Source of the DNA: an uncultured Peptococcaceae bacterium
GTDB taxonomy: Bacteria > Bacillota > Peptococcia > Peptococcales > Peptococcaceae
Direction: 5' to 3'
NCBI GenBank assembly: GCA_910585405.1
Contig: CAJUDO010000042.1
Location: 1 to 21,641 of the forward strand
Length of the DNA stretch: 21,641 nucleotides
Both the position numbers and the translations under genes were made by a program. How positions within the stretch are numbered: position 1 is the stretch's first letter; the number at the start of each line of letters is the position of its first letter. Shown here one piece after another: positions 6,195 to 14,288 of this stretch. Under the pieces are notes generated by a model that searched no databases, had not been told where the DNA came from, and was given only the letters and a program-made list of their open reading frames with translations.

Positions 6195-6407
6195 AAAACG
6201 CTGAGAAAGAGAAGCAGTATGTTGATGCTTTTCAGAGAGCTGCCGTGTGGTGCGAGGCAGCAGCAAAACATATTTGTTCCGCTCTGGAGCGGCGGATGAG
6301 GAATCCGACGGGCTCGCCCGATACAGCGAATACAAGAGGACGCAAGTCAATTTGGGTGGTACCGCGAGACAGAGAAGCTCGCCCCATAGGGGGCAGCTTC
6401 TTTTTTT
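6195..6407 (+). promoter_or_regulatory. T-box riboswitch, probably tRNA-Ser responsive
   Basis: The conserved T-box core TTTGGGTGGTACCGCG is at 6351-6366. It is followed by an intrinsic terminator at 6373-6407 (AGAAGCT and AGCTTCT arms around GCCCC/GGGGC, then seven U). Stem I at about 6199-6290 shows the AGTA motif and CAGAGAG and GGTG elements typical of T-box leaders. The bulge opposite AGTA contains UUCC, from which UCC (Ser, 6278-6280) is the likely specifier codon. UUC (Phe) is the alternative reading, but the downstream genes make serine far more likely. Uncharged tRNA would stabilise the antiterminator and switch on serCA when serine is short. Confidence 0.92.
6373..6407 (+). terminator. 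regulated terminator of the T-box leader
   Basis: A strong GC-rich hairpin (AGAAGCT, GCCCC, ATA, GGGGGC, AGCTTCT) is followed by a U-tract. It is mutually exclusive with the antiterminator containing the T-box sequence. Confidence 0.9.
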
Positions 6408-6483
6408 ATTGTTTTTCCCTGCAGAAAACGTACAACAAGTCCGGTATTCACCAGTTTTTTTCAGAAAGGAATGACGATGCATT

Positions 6484-7563
6484 ATGAAACGTGCTTACAA
6501 TTTCAACGCCGGCCCCTCTGCTATGCCGGAAGAAGTATTGAAGGAAGCGCAGGCAGAGTTCTTAAATTATAAGGATACCGGCATGGGCATCATTGAAATG
6601 AGCCATCGCAGCAGTGAATACGATGCTATGCATCAGGAAACCAAAGCACTCCTGCGGGAGTTGATGGAAATTCCCGATGATTATGAAATTCTCTTTATTC
6701 AGGGAGGCGGCAGCACCCAATTTTTAATGACAGCTGCCAATTTCTTCACAAAAAAATACGCCGCTTATGTCAACACTGGCGTATGGGCCAAGAAAGCTAT
6801 GGCCGAAGCAAAATTTTTCGGCGAAGCCTATGAAGCGGCATCCAGCGCTGACCGCAATCACAGCTATATCCCGCAGCAATTTGAGATTCGACCGGAAACG
6901 TCCTATGTACATCTCACTGCCAACAACACTATTTACGGAACGGAATATCCTACCTTTCCCAAATTCGACGTCCCGGTGATCTGCGATATGTCCAGCGACA
7001 TCTTATCCCGTCCTGTCAATGTGGCAGATTTTGATTTAATTTACGCCGGCGCGCAGAAAAATCTTGGTCCTGCTGGTGTCGTGATTGTGATTATTAAAAA
7101 ATCATTTTTAGCTACAGCCCGCACAGAGCTGCCGACCATGCTGAAATACAGTACCTTTGCAGAAAAGGATTCGTTGTATAATACGCCTCCTGTGTTCTGC
7201 ATTTATATGGTGAATAAGACCTTGCACTGGATCAAACGGCAGGGTGGAGTAGAAACCATTGCCAAAAACAACGCGGCAAAGGCAAATTTAATCTATGATG
7301 TTATCGACCAAAGCGACGGATTTTACAAAGGGCATGCCGAAAAGCCTTACCGCAGCAATATGAATATTACCTTCAATCTGGCTACACCGGAGATGGAAAA
7401 AGATTTTATCGCCAAAGGCAAGGCTGCCGGATTTGTAGGTATCAACGGTCATCGCTCTGTGGGTGGCTGCCGTGCTTCTGCATACAACGCGGTACCTGCG
7501 GAAGCCTGTCAGGCATTGGCTGAGTTTATGCAGCAATATCAATCTGAGCAAGCACACAAATAA
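6484..7563 (+). CDS. serC: phosphoserine aminotransferase
   Basis: SerC converts 3-phosphohydroxypyruvate and glutamate to phosphoserine, the second step of serine synthesis, in the cytoplasm using PLP. The N-terminus MKRAYNFNAGPSAMPEEVL is diagnostic. Further signatures are HRSSEYDAM, the phosphate-binding QGGGSTQF (about residues 73-80) and the PLP-lysine motif GAQKNLGPAG with Lys192. The C-terminal GHRSVGGCRASAYNA is also conserved. The 359-residue length fits the family. The binding site AGAAAGGA is 13 bases from the ATG, slightly long, but this is the only start matching the family N-terminus. It is the first gene behind the serine T-box and is followed 40 bases later by serA. Confidence 0.97.
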   Translation: MKRAYNFNAGPSAMPEEVLKEAQAEFLNYKDTGMGIIEMSHRSSEYDAMHQETKALLRELMEIPDDYEILFIQGGGSTQFLMTAANFFTKKYAAYVNTGVWAKKAMAEAKFFGEAYEAASSADRNHSYIPQQFEIRPETSYVHLTANNTIYGTEYPTFPKFDVPVICDMSSDILSRPVNVADFDLIYAGAQKNLGPAGVVIVIIKKSFLATARTELPTMLKYSTFAEKDSLYNTPPVFCIYMVNKTLHWIKRQGGVETIAKNNAAKANLIYDVIDQSDGFYKGHAEKPYRSNMNITFNLATPEMEKDFIAKGKAAGFVGINGHRSVGGCRASAYNAVPAEACQALAEFMQQYQSEQAHK

Positions 7564-7603
7564 TATTTTCATAAATAAAAAATTAAATTTGGAGGGATTT
7601 ACC

Positions 7604-9193
7604 ATGAAAATTTTAGTAAGTGATGATGTAAACGAGCAGGGTGTTGCGCTGCTGCGTGAACACTATGATGTAGATGTAAAGACAAATATGCCGCCGGAAG
7701 AACTGCTGAAGTGCATCGGCGAATATGACGGTCTGGTTACTCGCAGCCAGACACAGGTAACCCAGGAAGTCATTGACGCGGCTACCAATTTAAAAGTAAT
7801 CGGCCGTGCTGGAGTGGGCGTGGATAACATCAATATTCCTGCTGCTACAGCCCGTGGTATTGTCGTAGTAAATGCGCCGGACTCCAACACTGTCGCAGCG
7901 GCGGAACACACCATCGGCATGATGCTTGCCATGACCCGTCATATTCCGCAAGCCCATCAATCCATTCAGGAAGGCAAATGGGATCGCAAGAGCTTCACCG
8001 GAATCCAGCTGCAAGGGAAAACTGTGGGAATCATCGGAATCGGCCATGTCGGTGGTCGTGTAGCCAAACGGCTTGAAGCTATGGAAATGACTGTATTGGC
8101 TTATGACCCCTATGTAACAGAAGAATATGCAAAAAATTTAGGTGTGGAACAGGTTGATTTTGAAACCCTGCTGACACGCTCCGACTATATTACCATTCAC
8201 ACACCGTTGACCAAAGAAACACGGGATATGATCAATGCAGAAAGCATTGCCAAAATGAAAGATGGTGTGCGTCTGGTCAACTGTGCCCGAGGCGAATGCT
8301 TTGATGTCAATGCTGTTGCAGAAGGTTTAAAATCCGGCAAAATTGCTGGTGCAGCCATTGACGTATATCCAAATGAACCACTGACCAAAGACAATAATCC
8401 ATTCTTAGATATGTTTAATGTCGTGCAGACTGCTCATCTCGGTGCATCCACTATCGAAGCACAGGTTGGCGTCGCTGTGGACGTTGCTTACGGCGTAATC
8501 GAAGCATTGGAAGGCAGACCTGTAATGACCGCTGTAAATATGGCACCGATTCCTAAAAATGTTGCTGCCATCATTCAGCCATATTTTGCACTGGCAGAAC
8601 ATTTGGGCACCATCGGAATTTATTTGGCCAACGGTCCGGTAAAAGGCGTAGAAATTGAATACAGTGGTGAATTGTCCGAAACAGAAACGCAGCATCTGAC
8701 TACTGCTTTCTTAAAAGGATTGCTGAATCCCATTCTGCAGGATAGCGTAAACTATGTCAATGCACCTGGGTTGGCGAAAAAACGCGATATCAGTGTACGA
8801 GAAACCAAATCACACAAAGCAGGTTACTACAGCACTGCCATCACAGCTACCATCACTACCTCCAGTGGGACCAATCATGTGATTGCTGGTACACTGTTTG
8901 ACGGCAAGCTGCCAAAAATTGTACAGATTGACCAATATCGCGTTGACTTCACACCGGAAGGCTATTTGCTATTGGTACCTCATATCGACCAGCCAAACAT
9001 GATTGGTCAGATGGCCACCATTCTGGGCAAAGCCAACATCAACATCAATGGCATGCAAGTGGGCAGCACCACTCAGTCTGGCACTAACATCATGGCTATC
9101 GCTGTTGGGGATGATATTCCCAACGATATCATGCTGCAATTGTCCGGCATTGAAGGCATCTTAGATGTAAAACTCATCCATTGTGAAAACTAA
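7604..9193 (+). CDS. serA: D-3-phosphoglycerate dehydrogenase with ACT domain
   Basis: SerA oxidises 3-phosphoglycerate to 3-phosphohydroxypyruvate with NAD+, the committing step of serine synthesis. The 529-residue protein is the long form. It has a catalytic/NAD-binding part at 1-310 with GIGHVG (145-150) and catalytic Arg229 (NCARGE), Glu258 (YPNEP) and His278 (QTAHLG). An intervening substrate-binding domain at about 315-450 follows, then a C-terminal ACT domain from about 455 (LLLVPHIDQPNMIGQMATIL) that usually binds serine for feedback inhibition. The open frame starts upstream inside serC, but ATG 7604 follows GGAGGG by 7 bases and begins at the conserved MKILVSDDV. T-box control and ACT feedback together would give two layers of serine sensing. 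Confidence 0.96.
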   Translation: MKILVSDDVNEQGVALLREHYDVDVKTNMPPEELLKCIGEYDGLVTRSQTQVTQEVIDAATNLKVIGRAGVGVDNINIPAATARGIVVVNAPDSNTVAAAEHTIGMMLAMTRHIPQAHQSIQEGKWDRKSFTGIQLQGKTVGIIGIGHVGGRVAKRLEAMEMTVLAYDPYVTEEYAKNLGVEQVDFETLLTRSDYITIHTPLTKETRDMINAESIAKMKDGVRLVNCARGECFDVNAVAEGLKSGKIAGAAIDVYPNEPLTKDNNPFLDMFNVVQTAHLGASTIEAQVGVAVDVAYGVIEALEGRPVMTAVNMAPIPKNVAAIIQPYFALAEHLGTIGIYLANGPVKGVEIEYSGELSETETQHLTTAFLKGLLNPILQDSVNYVNAPGLAKKRDISVRETKSHKAGYYSTAITATITTSSGTNHVIAGTLFDGKLPKIVQIDQYRVDFTPEGYLLLVPHIDQPNMIGQMATILGKANININGMQVGSTTQSGTNIMAIAVGDDIPNDIMLQLSGIEGILDVKLIHCEN

Positions 9194-9234
9194 TGACACG
9201 ATAAACATAAAAATTTTTCGTAAAGGAACCTATT

Positions 9235-9873
9235 ATGACAAGAATTATTTTAGTACGTCACGGAGAAACTACTTGGAACGTAGAAGGACGTTATCAGGGG
9301 CAAGAAGATACTCCGCTTAGTCAGCGGGGTTTGCAGCAGGGACAGCTTTTGGCAGAAGGCCTGCGCAATCTTCCTATTGATTTATGTATTTCCAGCCCTT
9401 TGCAGCGCTCTTATCAGACCTGCAAATTCTGTGCAGACTTGCACAAATTGCCCGTCGCTACCGATGAACGCCTGTTGGAAATCAACCACGGAACCTGGGA
9501 AGGCGTCTTGGCCAAGGATATTGAAGCCCAATATCCTCAGGAATTTCATCAGTGGCATACCCAGCCCCATCTGGTGCAAATGCCAGGCGGAGAAAATTTG
9601 GAGGATGTGCGTCGCAGAGTGCGCGCTGCCTTTGATGACTATGCAGCAGCCTATCCGAATCAAACGATTTTGGTAGCTGCCCACGACGCCGTGAACAAGG
9701 CAATTATTTGCGATTTGCTGGAGCTTTCTATGGAGCATTTCTGGCAGATTAAGCAGGATAACACCTGCATCAATGTGTTGGAATATCAAGATGGCATTTG
9801 GCGTATCGTGCTGCTGAACTCCACCGCGCATATGGGATTTTTGTTCAGCGGAATCGAACAGGCCGGATTGTAA
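9235..9873 (+). CDS. histidine phosphatase family protein, likely phosphoserine phosphatase
   Basis: This 212-residue protein has the full catalytic set of the phosphoglycerate-mutase-like histidine phosphatases. The LVRHGETTWN motif carries nucleophile His9, followed by Arg58 in SPLQRSYQT, Glu82 in LLEINHGTWEG and His150 in VAAHDAV. Family members include cofactor-dependent mutases, alpha-ribazole phosphatases and metal-independent phosphoserine phosphatases. It lies 41 bases after serA in the T-box operon, with AAAGGA before its ATG, and no HAD-type serB is in the window. The most economical reading is that it removes phosphate from phosphoserine, the third step of the pathway. A cobalamin-type phosphatase or general phosphatase role is less likely but not excluded by sequence. 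Confidence 0.85.
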   Translation: MTRIILVRHGETTWNVEGRYQGQEDTPLSQRGLQQGQLLAEGLRNLPIDLCISSPLQRSYQTCKFCADLHKLPVATDERLLEINHGTWEGVLAKDIEAQYPQEFHQWHTQPHLVQMPGGENLEDVRRRVRAAFDDYAAAYPNQTILVAAHDAVNKAIICDLLELSMEHFWQIKQDNTCINVLEYQDGIWRIVLLNSTAHMGFLFSGIEQAGL

Positions 9874-9924
9874 AAATTGATACTGAGCCGTTTCGTTGAA
9901 AAATAATCCAACAAACGGATATAT

Positions 9925-9961
9925 AATGAGTGCCCCTATCTTCAAGATGGGAGCACTCATT
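9925..9961. terminator. long hairpin after the serine operon
   Basis: AATGAGTGC and GCACTCATT form the base, and the stem continues with CCC/GGG and ATCTT/AAGAT to a one-base loop, giving a nearly continuous 17-pair stem. It lacks a strong U-tract (TTCAATTT follows), so it may mainly protect the mRNA 3' end, with the next hairpin doing the terminating. Confidence 0.6.
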
Positions 9962-9974
9962 TCAATTTAGAAAG

Positions 9975-10022
9975 AAAAAAGAACTTACAAGAAAAATTTA
10001 TTTTCCTTGCAAGTTCTTTTTT
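9975..10022. terminator. bidirectional terminator between the serine operon and the symporter gene
   Basis: AAAAAAGAACTT (9975-9986) and AAGTTCTTTTTT (10011-10022) pair perfectly, and the stem extends with CAAG/CTTG. Both strands present a U-tract after the stem, so it serves the plus-strand serine operon and the convergent minus-strand gene ending at 10085. Confidence 0.8.
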
Positions 10023-10084
10023 ATATTTCTTTATAAATATTCTGACATATCATCTACTGCATATCTATTTGTAGCATCCATCCA

Positions 10085-11521
10085 TTAGAATGGAGAATGG
10101 GTATGACTTTCTTCAAACTGTTCGCAATCATCTGTAGCACTTGGACATACAACAGGTGCCTTGAAGCTGTACGTTGGTTTGTTAATGGTACCAACGATCT
10201 TCATCAGAACAATATTGGCAAGGCCTAAACCCAAGAGCAAAAGTGCTATCGTTGGGAAGATGGACATATGACCCATCAGGGCTTCCAGCAGGAATGGGAT
10301 CATCAATGTACCAGGAATCATAGCTGCATTCATCGCACCCATTTCAGTAGCTGCGGTGGTGCGTAAGTTCGGGTCTACGATACGGATTAAAGCTACGCCG
10401 CTAGGGCAAGTACCAGTCAAGCAACCCCACAGACCTAAGGTACGTTCAAAGTCGCAGTTGCCGCCTAAACGAGCACCAAAGAACACTGCAAAACCAAATG
10501 TTACGATACCAACGATTACGCACATTGCGATCATCGGAACTAACCATTTACCGATTACGGACATCTGAATTGCCATAAATGCGCCGACAATTAAGAAGTC
10601 GGTGGTGCAACCGGTAATTCTTGCCTGTAAAATATCGTCATGATATTGTTTTACATTCAATTTTACCAAAACCCACTTTACAATATATGCTACAAACAAA
10701 CCTACAAAGAAGGTCATAGAACTAATTGTCTGCATCATACTGATAGGAATCAGCATAAGCAGTTTCTGTACATAAATTGTCAATACGAAGGTCAGACCTA
10801 CCAATGCCATATGGAATGCCAGCACGTCAATATTACCGTTGTAGGTAGTAATTTTCCCGCAGTTTTCAGTCTGTTCTGCAGGTGGATAAATCCCTTTCAT
10901 TACAGAAGTACTCAACTTTTCTGGATGGGCTGCCAGGCCTTTTTTCAAGCCGATTTTGGCCAGCGGTACACCAACCAGGAAAGCAAACAGGAAACCGATT
11001 GCAGCGTAGGTAATTGCAACCTGAGTAGCACCAGGCAATGCGCCTTCAAGCATTGCGCCAAAAGCAGCAGCCTGACCAGGACCCTGACAGAATGCAAACT
11101 GAATCAAAGCGCCATAGCCAGCATCCATACCAAATGGTGCTCCCAATAAAGCAATGCACAGGAAACCGACAATCGGGGTAAAGCAATACAACGCACCCCA
11201 TAAAAGCCCCATGCCCAGAGAGCCTTTCAACATCTGTTTACCAGTTTCTCCAGAAGATCTCCCCTCTTCCTTCGGCGTCGCAGTCAACCCGATAGAAATA
11301 AAGGATAAGGTAAAGAAGAACCCTACGATTGTATTACACATATTTGCATCTATACCTGTTGCAGCAGCAAATCCTGGAATGTTCATCAGAATAAGACCAA
11401 TCACGCCGCCGATTACGCTGGCCGGCATCAAAATATTGGCCAAAAACGGAATCTTTGCACGCAGGATCATCCCAACTAACAGCATAATACCAATCCACGA
11501 AAAAGCAATTAAAGCACTCAT
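10085..11521 (-). CDS. GltS-like sodium/glutamate symporter family protein (478 aa)
   Basis: This is a polytopic membrane protein with about 11-12 hydrophobic spans. It resembles the ESS/GltS sodium:glutamate symporters in two inverted halves. Each half has a Gly-rich re-entrant region: CQGPGQAAAFGAM in the first, LWGCLTGTCPSGVALIRIVD in the second. The early MPASVIGGVIGLILM and FISIGLTATPKEEG blocks also fit the family. It is longer than E. coli GltS (about 400 residues) and diverged, so the substrate may be another dicarboxylate. The start at 11521 is chosen because GAGAGAGGGG precedes this ATG; the frame extends only to a TTG six codons upstream. It is divergent from a LysR gene that probably regulates it. 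Confidence 0.7.
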   Translation of the reverse strand: MSALIAFSWIGIMLLVGMILRAKIPFLANILMPASVIGGVIGLILMNIPGFAAATGIDANMCNTIVGFFFTLSFISIGLTATPKEEGRSSGETGKQMLKGSLGMGLLWGALYCFTPIVGFLCIALLGAPFGMDAGYGALIQFAFCQGPGQAAAFGAMLEGALPGATQVAITYAAIGFLFAFLVGVPLAKIGLKKGLAAHPEKLSTSVMKGIYPPAEQTENCGKITTYNGNIDVLAFHMALVGLTFVLTIYVQKLLMLIPISMMQTISSMTFFVGLFVAYIVKWVLVKLNVKQYHDDILQARITGCTTDFLIVGAFMAIQMSVIGKWLVPMIAMCVIVGIVTFGFAVFFGARLGGNCDFERTLGLWGCLTGTCPSGVALIRIVDPNLRTTAATEMGAMNAAMIPGTLMIPFLLEALMGHMSIFPTIALLLLGLGLANIVLMKIVGTINKPTYSFKAPVVCPSATDDCEQFEESHTHSPF

Positions 11522-11905
11522 AAATAACCCCTCTCTCAAAATAAATTTTGTTTACAATTATAGATTCGTTTCAAATTGCTTAATTCCTTTTGGAAATACT
11601 TTGATGGGAATTATTTACTTTTATAAAGACTGCCCAAAATTTTCATCAATGTATTTCCAGTCCCGAAATAAGTTTTTTTGATTTGAATCATAAATTATAT
11701 TCTTAAGTATACATCAAAAAATGATAAATACAACTACATATTTACTTAATTTATTTTGCATAACTATTTACAAAATATTATATTTAATATTATAATTTTA
11801 AAGAGGATTTCTACTATCTTTGTTTTGTAGTTAATTTCTCAAACAATATATACGTCATTCATTTTACTGCATATAAAAAAAGATCCTATACAAGGGGGAA
11901 TTTTA
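11522..11905. other. 384-bp divergent intergenic region between the symporter and LysR genes
   Basis: No gene is seen here. It is very AT-rich and holds the LysR promoter at 11767-11796, a direct repeat ATATTATA-TTTA-ATATTATA around 11775, and a GTATAC motif at 11707-11712. Related GTATAC motifs occur near the other two LysR genes, at 12881, 12970, 15300 and 15329. The symporter promoter is not clear; ATTATA near 11558 could be its -10 on the minus strand, but no good -35 is present. Confidence 0.5.
11767..11796 (+). promoter_or_regulatory. promoter of the first LysR gene
   Basis: -35 TTTACA (11767-11772) and a perfect -10 TATAAT (11791-11796) are spaced 18 bp. The leader to the ATG at 11906 is about 100 nt. 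Confidence 0.6.
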
Positions 11906-12862
11906 ATGTTATTGTCCCAACTAAATTATTTCCGAACCGTTGCCCGTCATCAGCATATAAGCCATGCAGCGGAAGAACTGCGCGTGGCGCAGCCTGCACT
12001 CAGTTCTACTATTAGTAAACTGGAGAAAGAACTTGGGGTGCCACTGTTTGACCGCATCGGCCGTAATATTATCTTAAATGATGCAGGACAGCGTCTGTTG
12101 CGCCATGCCGACTACATATTTACACAATTAGATGCCCTAAACGCCGCTTTACAGCAAACAGATGAATTCCATGAAAATGAATTTACGCTTTCTGTAAGCA
12201 ACAGCATGTTCCTAAACGGCTGGCTGCAGCAATTTGTGCTGGATAATCCCAAAATCCGTTTATGTCAAAAAATGCTCAGCGAAGAGCAAATGCTGGAAGC
12301 TTTGCTGGATGAATCAGTAGACGTTGCATTAGGTGAATTTGATGAGGACCTGCCTGGTATTGTTCGCCATACTCTTGTGGAGGATGAATATGTGATTACG
12401 CTGCCAGGCAATCACCCTTTGGCGGACAAAGGTGATATATATTTTGAGGATATTCGAGATGCGGATATTATCGCACTGCCTGCTAACACCATTTTTAAAA
12501 TTGCTGACCGCTTATTTGCACAAAAAGATTGTAAACCAAACATCGTCTTTGAAGGAAATCATCGTATGATGACAAAAATGCTCTACCTAAACAAGGGATT
12601 CCTTTTCGCATCTCGACAAATGTTATATATGTGCGGACATAATCCTGATATCTATTCCAACAATGCAACCCTATTCCCTATTGTCATGCGGCCAATTGTT
12701 GATCTGAACTGTCGCTGCAGTCTGTCCATCTGTTGGAAAGAAGGACGGGAATTGCCAGCAATGGCCTGGAATTTTATTCATGCGATGAAGACCCAATATC
12801 CAGACTATCACAATGACCCCGCCTTTTTAAATTCTCAGCAGGCATATTACCCCAATTTTTAA
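11906..12862 (+). CDS. LysR-family transcriptional regulator (318 aa)
   Basis: The N-terminal winged helix-turn-helix is clear: LSQLNYFRTVARHQHISHAA, then LRVAQPALSSTISKLEKELG, then PLFDRIGRNIILNDAG (residues 3-65). A linker helix and a periplasmic-binding-like effector domain (about 90-300) follow. ATG 11906 follows AGGGGG by 8 bases. It is divergent from the GltS-like symporter gene, the usual arrangement for a LysR regulator and its target. The effector domain shares the PNIVFEGN motif with the next LysR protein, suggesting the two arose by an old duplication and may sense related ligands. The ligand is unknown. Confidence 0.9.
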   Translation: MLLSQLNYFRTVARHQHISHAAEELRVAQPALSSTISKLEKELGVPLFDRIGRNIILNDAGQRLLRHADYIFTQLDALNAALQQTDEFHENEFTLSVSNSMFLNGWLQQFVLDNPKIRLCQKMLSEEQMLEALLDESVDVALGEFDEDLPGIVRHTLVEDEYVITLPGNHPLADKGDIYFEDIRDADIIALPANTIFKIADRLFAQKDCKPNIVFEGNHRMMTKMLYLNKGFLFASRQMLYMCGHNPDIYSNNATLFPIVMRPIVDLNCRCSLSICWKEGRELPAMAWNFIHAMKTQYPDYHNDPAFLNSQQAYYPNF

Positions 12863-12886
12863 AAAAAGCATACCGTTTCGGTATAC
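12860..12886 (-). terminator. hairpin with U-tract oriented to the minus strand
   Basis: ATACCG-TTT-CGGTAT forms a tight hairpin (12870-12884). The A-run lies on its left, so a minus-strand transcript would end in a U-tract after the stem. Both flanking genes are on the plus strand, so it would stop antisense transcription into the first LysR gene, or serve as a weak plus-strand terminator without a U-tract. Confidence 0.45.
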
Positions 12887-13011
12887 AAAAATGAAACAAA
12901 AAAGAAGATATATAGAGTCAATTATCTATTTATCCACTAAATACAATATATGAATTAATGTCTTAAAAGGTATACATTATCGAACAGAAAAACAACAAGG
13001 TGGGATACATT

Positions 13012-13893
13012 ATGAATTTACTACAGCTGGAATATTTTCAGGAAGTTGCCAAAGCCCAATCCATCACCAAAGCTGCTAAAAAACTTAAAATTTCTCAATC
13101 AGCACTAAGCATCATGATGAATAAGCTAGAAAGCAGTATAGGCTACCCTCTGTTAAATCGTCAGGGACGAACGATCCGTATTACACGCTATGGCGAGGTT
13201 GTCCTTTATTACAGCTATATTCTGCTGAATGAAATGAAGGACATCCAGCAAGAATTTATAGAATTGCAGGGACTGGAACAAAAATATACATTAGTATTGG
13301 GTGTAACTGACAATAACTATTATGGGGATTGGCTCTTAAAATTAATGGAGCAATATCCAGATATGCACTTAAATGTGTTGCAAATGTCCAGAGAAGATAT
13401 TTATAGGAATCTTTTAATCGGCAATTTAGATTTCGGTATTTCAAATCAAATTGAGTACCATGATCAGCTAAGTTCTCAACTTTTATTTAGTCAGCCCTAT
13501 CAATTGTTGATTCGTTATAACCATCCTCTAGCCTCTAAGGGAACCATTACTGTAGAAGAATTGATGCAGGAGCCAATTATTTCCTTACCACCTTCCCATA
13601 AAGAAAGAATGATAGATAACTTAAGCTGCGATATGCACTTCCGTCCTAATATTGTATTTGAGGGCAATTCGGATATCATGTCAGAGATGTTTCATGCCGG
13701 CGTAGGTAGCATCCTCACCTGTGCCCACAACCGCAAGCAGTGGATGATTAAAGCGCCGGAAGAATATGCATTGTTGGATGTAATTGGTTCCAATGCCCGC
13801 TATGAAATGTACTTACTTTGGTCCAGTCATCGGTTTCTACCTAAGCAAGCTCGCATCTTTAAAGAGTTTGTTTTTGACTATTACCATATTTAG
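13012..13893 (+). CDS. LysR-family transcriptional regulator (293 aa)
   Basis: The DNA-binding domain is at residues 1-60: MNLLQLEYFQEVAKAQSITK, then KLKISQSALSIMMNKLESSI, then PLLNRQGRTIRITRYG. The substrate-binding-like domain covers about residues 88-290. An in-frame GTG lies four codons upstream, but the ATG at 13012 is preferred because AAGGTGGGA precedes it and it begins at the conserved LysR N-terminus. The preceding gap is 149 bp with its own GTATAC motif at 12970, so it may have a separate promoter. No dedicated divergent target is present, and it may control the symporter or the downstream glycyl radical operon together with its neighbours. Confidence 0.88.
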   Translation: MNLLQLEYFQEVAKAQSITKAAKKLKISQSALSIMMNKLESSIGYPLLNRQGRTIRITRYGEVVLYYSYILLNEMKDIQQEFIELQGLEQKYTLVLGVTDNNYYGDWLLKLMEQYPDMHLNVLQMSREDIYRNLLIGNLDFGISNQIEYHDQLSSQLLFSQPYQLLIRYNHPLASKGTITVEELMQEPIISLPPSHKERMIDNLSCDMHFRPNIVFEGNSDIMSEMFHAGVGSILTCAHNRKQWMIKAPEEYALLDVIGSNARYEMYLLWSSHRFLPKQARIFKEFVFDYYHI

Positions 13894-14288
13894 TATTTCT
13901 CTTTTAATTCAAAAAATCTTTTATATGATTTTTCTATATGATATTATAAATATTTTCAGCCACACAAAACAATATAAGCAAACACGCTGTCTTATTCGAA
14001 AGCCCTATCATATGTTGACTACTTGTTTCTCAGCATCAACCCGCCTATCTCTGGACAACAGGGACAGGCGGGTTATCTTATTTAGATATACATTGGAAGA
14101 TAATATTATCTGTTGGAATGTCTCCTGCACAATCATTTCAATATCGAAACTAGAAAGCAATGAATACTGGAAATAAATTGCGTTGCTCACATATACTGCA
14201 GTAGTTATGCGCAATATAAAATTGAACTGTAATGATTATATTGCAGGAACACATGGCCACATATCTATGATTTAAAAATATGCTTGAC
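13894..14288. other. 395-bp intergenic region between convergent LysR genes
   Basis: No convincing gene is seen. The contents are a strong hairpin at 14038-14074, a perfect 14-bp palindrome AGATAATATTATCT at 14098-14111, and a 9-bp inverted repeat GCAATATAA/TTATATTGC at 14211-14244 with a 16-base spacer. The flanking genes are convergent, so terminators are expected here. The last repeat lies just beyond the stop of the minus-strand LysR gene but lacks a U-tract. Confidence 0.5.
14038..14074 (+). terminator. hairpin terminator downstream of the second LysR gene
   Basis: AACCCGCCT and AGGCGGGTT form a perfect 9-bp stem with an inner CTG/CAG pairing. The sequence after it is ATCTTATTT, only moderately U-rich. 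It is 145 bases after the stop codon. Confidence 0.5.

Noticed and set aside
7463..7603. N-terminal extension of SerA overlapping serC
   Set aside because: It reads the end of serC out of frame; ATG 7604 with GGAGGG gives the conserved SerA N-terminus and family length.
9382..9960. 192-aa minus-strand ORF opposite the histidine phosphatase gene
   Set aside because: It is a shadow of a gene with a complete catalytic motif set and runs through the operon-end hairpin.
13784..14176. 130-aa plus-strand ORF at the end of the second LysR gene
   Set aside because: It overlaps the LysR 3' end out of frame, contains the hairpin at 14038-14074, and has no ribosome binding site or recognisable features.
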